From Pycnopodia helianthoides (taxonomy: Eukaryota; Echinodermata; Asteroidea; Forcipulatida; Asteriidae), in assembly GCA_032158295.1 (NCBI GenBank), contig CM063249.1, forward strand, positions 4,169,195-4,233,194: a DNA stretch of 64,000 nt, in the 5' to 3' direction. How positions within the stretch are numbered: the first letter of the stretch is position 1; each line of letters opens with the position of its first letter. Below the pieces are notes generated by a model that was given only the letters and a program-made list of their open reading frames with translations, ran no database searches and was not told the DNA's origin. The position numbers were made by a program, and so were the translations under genes. Positions 62,529 through 64,000 of the stretch are shown here, one piece after another.

Positions 62529-62745
62529 TCAACCCGTAAACACAAATAATCTTGACTAAATATCACTCTCCCGCAATATTTTTTTTGTCATTGTGCAGAT
62601 TCTGAAACGTTCAGCTAGGTTTGTGTGTATAATATAAGTATAAAAGTTATCGAAAAAGATGATTTTAAATTCTGCAACTCAAAGTTTAATAGATAACAGT
62701 GAATTTAAAAGTACCTAATAAAAGCCTATTAATATGATTTTTGTC
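62529..62745 (+). other. 3' UTR with poly(A) signal
   Basis: AATAAA at 62717-62722 (cctaataaaagcc), about 190 bp past the stop codon; cleavage would be near 62735-62750. No other strong signal nearby. Confidence 0.7.
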
Positions 62746-63429
62746 AGTAAACTGTTGTAATGCGGAATAGACACATCTTTAAATGATAACCATTCTCAGT
62801 TTTAAACAATCTAAAAACCTTCGGCTATAACATAATTAAATCTATAAAATGATGTTTGCACTTTCAAATTGAGTAGTGAATTTTTCTTAAGACTGCATTC
62901 CTCCAAATAGCTTTTTTCAGGGTAAACAAGAGATTTTATCTAGTTCCGCTTAAAATATAGGCTTTCCCAGTCAATTCAGCAAAAAGTTAATTAACTTTGT
63001 TAACATGCATTCAAATTCACACATTTCCCCTGATTAAACCCAAGTAGGGTTTCTTTTTAGCAGTTATAGCATTCAGTTTCGCTTTAATGCACACATGATT
63101 TCGTACTTCTCAGTGAGGTTTGTTTCAGTCCATCTATTTCATTTATAGACATTCAAGACTAAATTTTACACCATCTTTCAGTTGAATTTCTACAGCCTAT
63201 TTACAGTTAATGAAATTGAATGGTTGACCAGCCTTTGGCTGTTGGCTTTTGCAAAATTGAATAATCTTAGCGATTTAATGAATGATCAGTGACCGGTGAA
63301 TGTTAAATTGTTGAAATTGAATTACTTCTTTTGACTGTTGAATGCTGATGCAACGGAGCATTTATTTTCAAAACAAAGTTGAAGAATTAGGGTTAATTGA
63401 TTGACTTTTTGTTGAAAATAGCCGGGAAA
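62746..63429. other. Downstream intergenic DNA, no recognised feature
   Basis: AT-rich, no open frame of note on either strand, no family matched. Confidence 0.6.
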
Positions 63430-63925
63430 ACCTATTAAAGATCAGCTTCAATGTCAAAAATCATTTTTGTGATGAACACATTTTTCAATAGAGAGATTCC
63501 TCAGGAAAGTGTGGAAAAAACTTCAAGTCTCTAACCACCCGGAAAATTGAGTAAAATATCATTTTATTTGATACTCGAAGTTTGAAATGTGACATCTGCG
63601 AACATCAAAAATCAAACGGGTATGTACAATACAAAGAGGAGTTTTTGTGCCAGTCAAAAGGTCAAATCTAATGCTGTTTATATGGAATATCATCAAAATT
63701 CAGGAATTAACTTGGAAAAAAATCTTCTACCATATATTTTGCAATGTGTCGTCATCAAACGTTTTTAGATTTTGTCAAAAATTGCACTTGAAGAGTATCA
63801 AACACAGTGGCATTTGACACCGTTTTAACGTGAGGTTAGAGACTTGTAATTCTGTTCCCATTTTGTATTGGAAGATGTACGGATCACAAAACTTAACTTA
63901 GCCTACCTTGGAGTCCTTCTTTGAA
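63430..63925. mobile_element. Repeat family 4, degraded
   Basis: agagattcctcaggaaagtg, aacttcaagtctctaaccac at the left and aacgtgaggttagagacttg, taccttggagtccttctttg at the right: the two sides are roughly inverted copies. Compare 46620-47060. Confidence 0.6.
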
Positions 63926-64000
63926 AATACAATTTTGTTAAAGTCTGTTTACAAAAATACTGTGGGAGCCAGATTTTTAGTCAATTTTTTTTGTTTTGAA

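Overview
The window looks like animal genomic DNA. Single coding exons of 37 to about 1,190 bp sit in AT-rich introns with GT..AG borders, and the introns are full of tRNA-derived SINEs, LINE tails and small inverted-repeat transposons. The repeats and protein architecture fit a marine invertebrate deuterostome. I favour an echinoderm, perhaps a sea star, but that rests on memory of repeat families and is not proven here.

Almost everything codes for one gene on the + strand: a giant secreted gel-forming-mucin / von Willebrand-like glycoprotein. The first exon seen starts at 1597 and the stop codon ends at 62528. No initiator exon or signal peptide is visible, so the 5' end lies upstream. I place about 75 exons. 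Nearly all begin and end in phase 1, so they can be duplicated or skipped without changing frame; a minority are joined in phase 0 inside cysteine-rich domains.

Layout: 1-1596 repeats only. 1597-9971 short Thr/Pro exons plus a first copy of an unrecognised module (module X, about 150 aa, bracketed by two cysteines). 10315-18189 expanded Thr-rich exons with three X copies and a 1.2 kb hyper-repetitive QPTTSG exon. 18989-22493 three diverged X copies. 23218-24811 Thr linker and a mucin WxxW (CysD) domain. 25818-43081 cysteine-rich section: two TIL domains, VWC-like domains and a duplicated long Cys domain. 43888-44475 Thr/Ile/Arg repeat exon. 45138-46224 a split X copy. 47191-58386 more Thr exons, including seven tandem cassettes of about 1.05 kb, each with one X exon and one Thr exon. 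59703-61148 a last VWC. 62212-62528 the C-terminal cystine knot. A poly(A) signal lies at 62717, and repeats follow.

Read together: the Thr-rich exons would give O-glycosylated extended rods, module X is spaced along them as a folded bead, and WxxW, TIL, VWC and the cystine knot are the parts known from mucins and vWF for packing and disulfide-linked multimerisation. About 16 exons carry 1-2 base indels compared with their sister copies or with the expected phase. Where introns carry the same kind of homopolymer loss (about 53.4-53.9 kb) assembly error is the likelier cause; elsewhere real decay is possible. A possible two-exon gene for a small secreted protein lies antisense inside the last intron.
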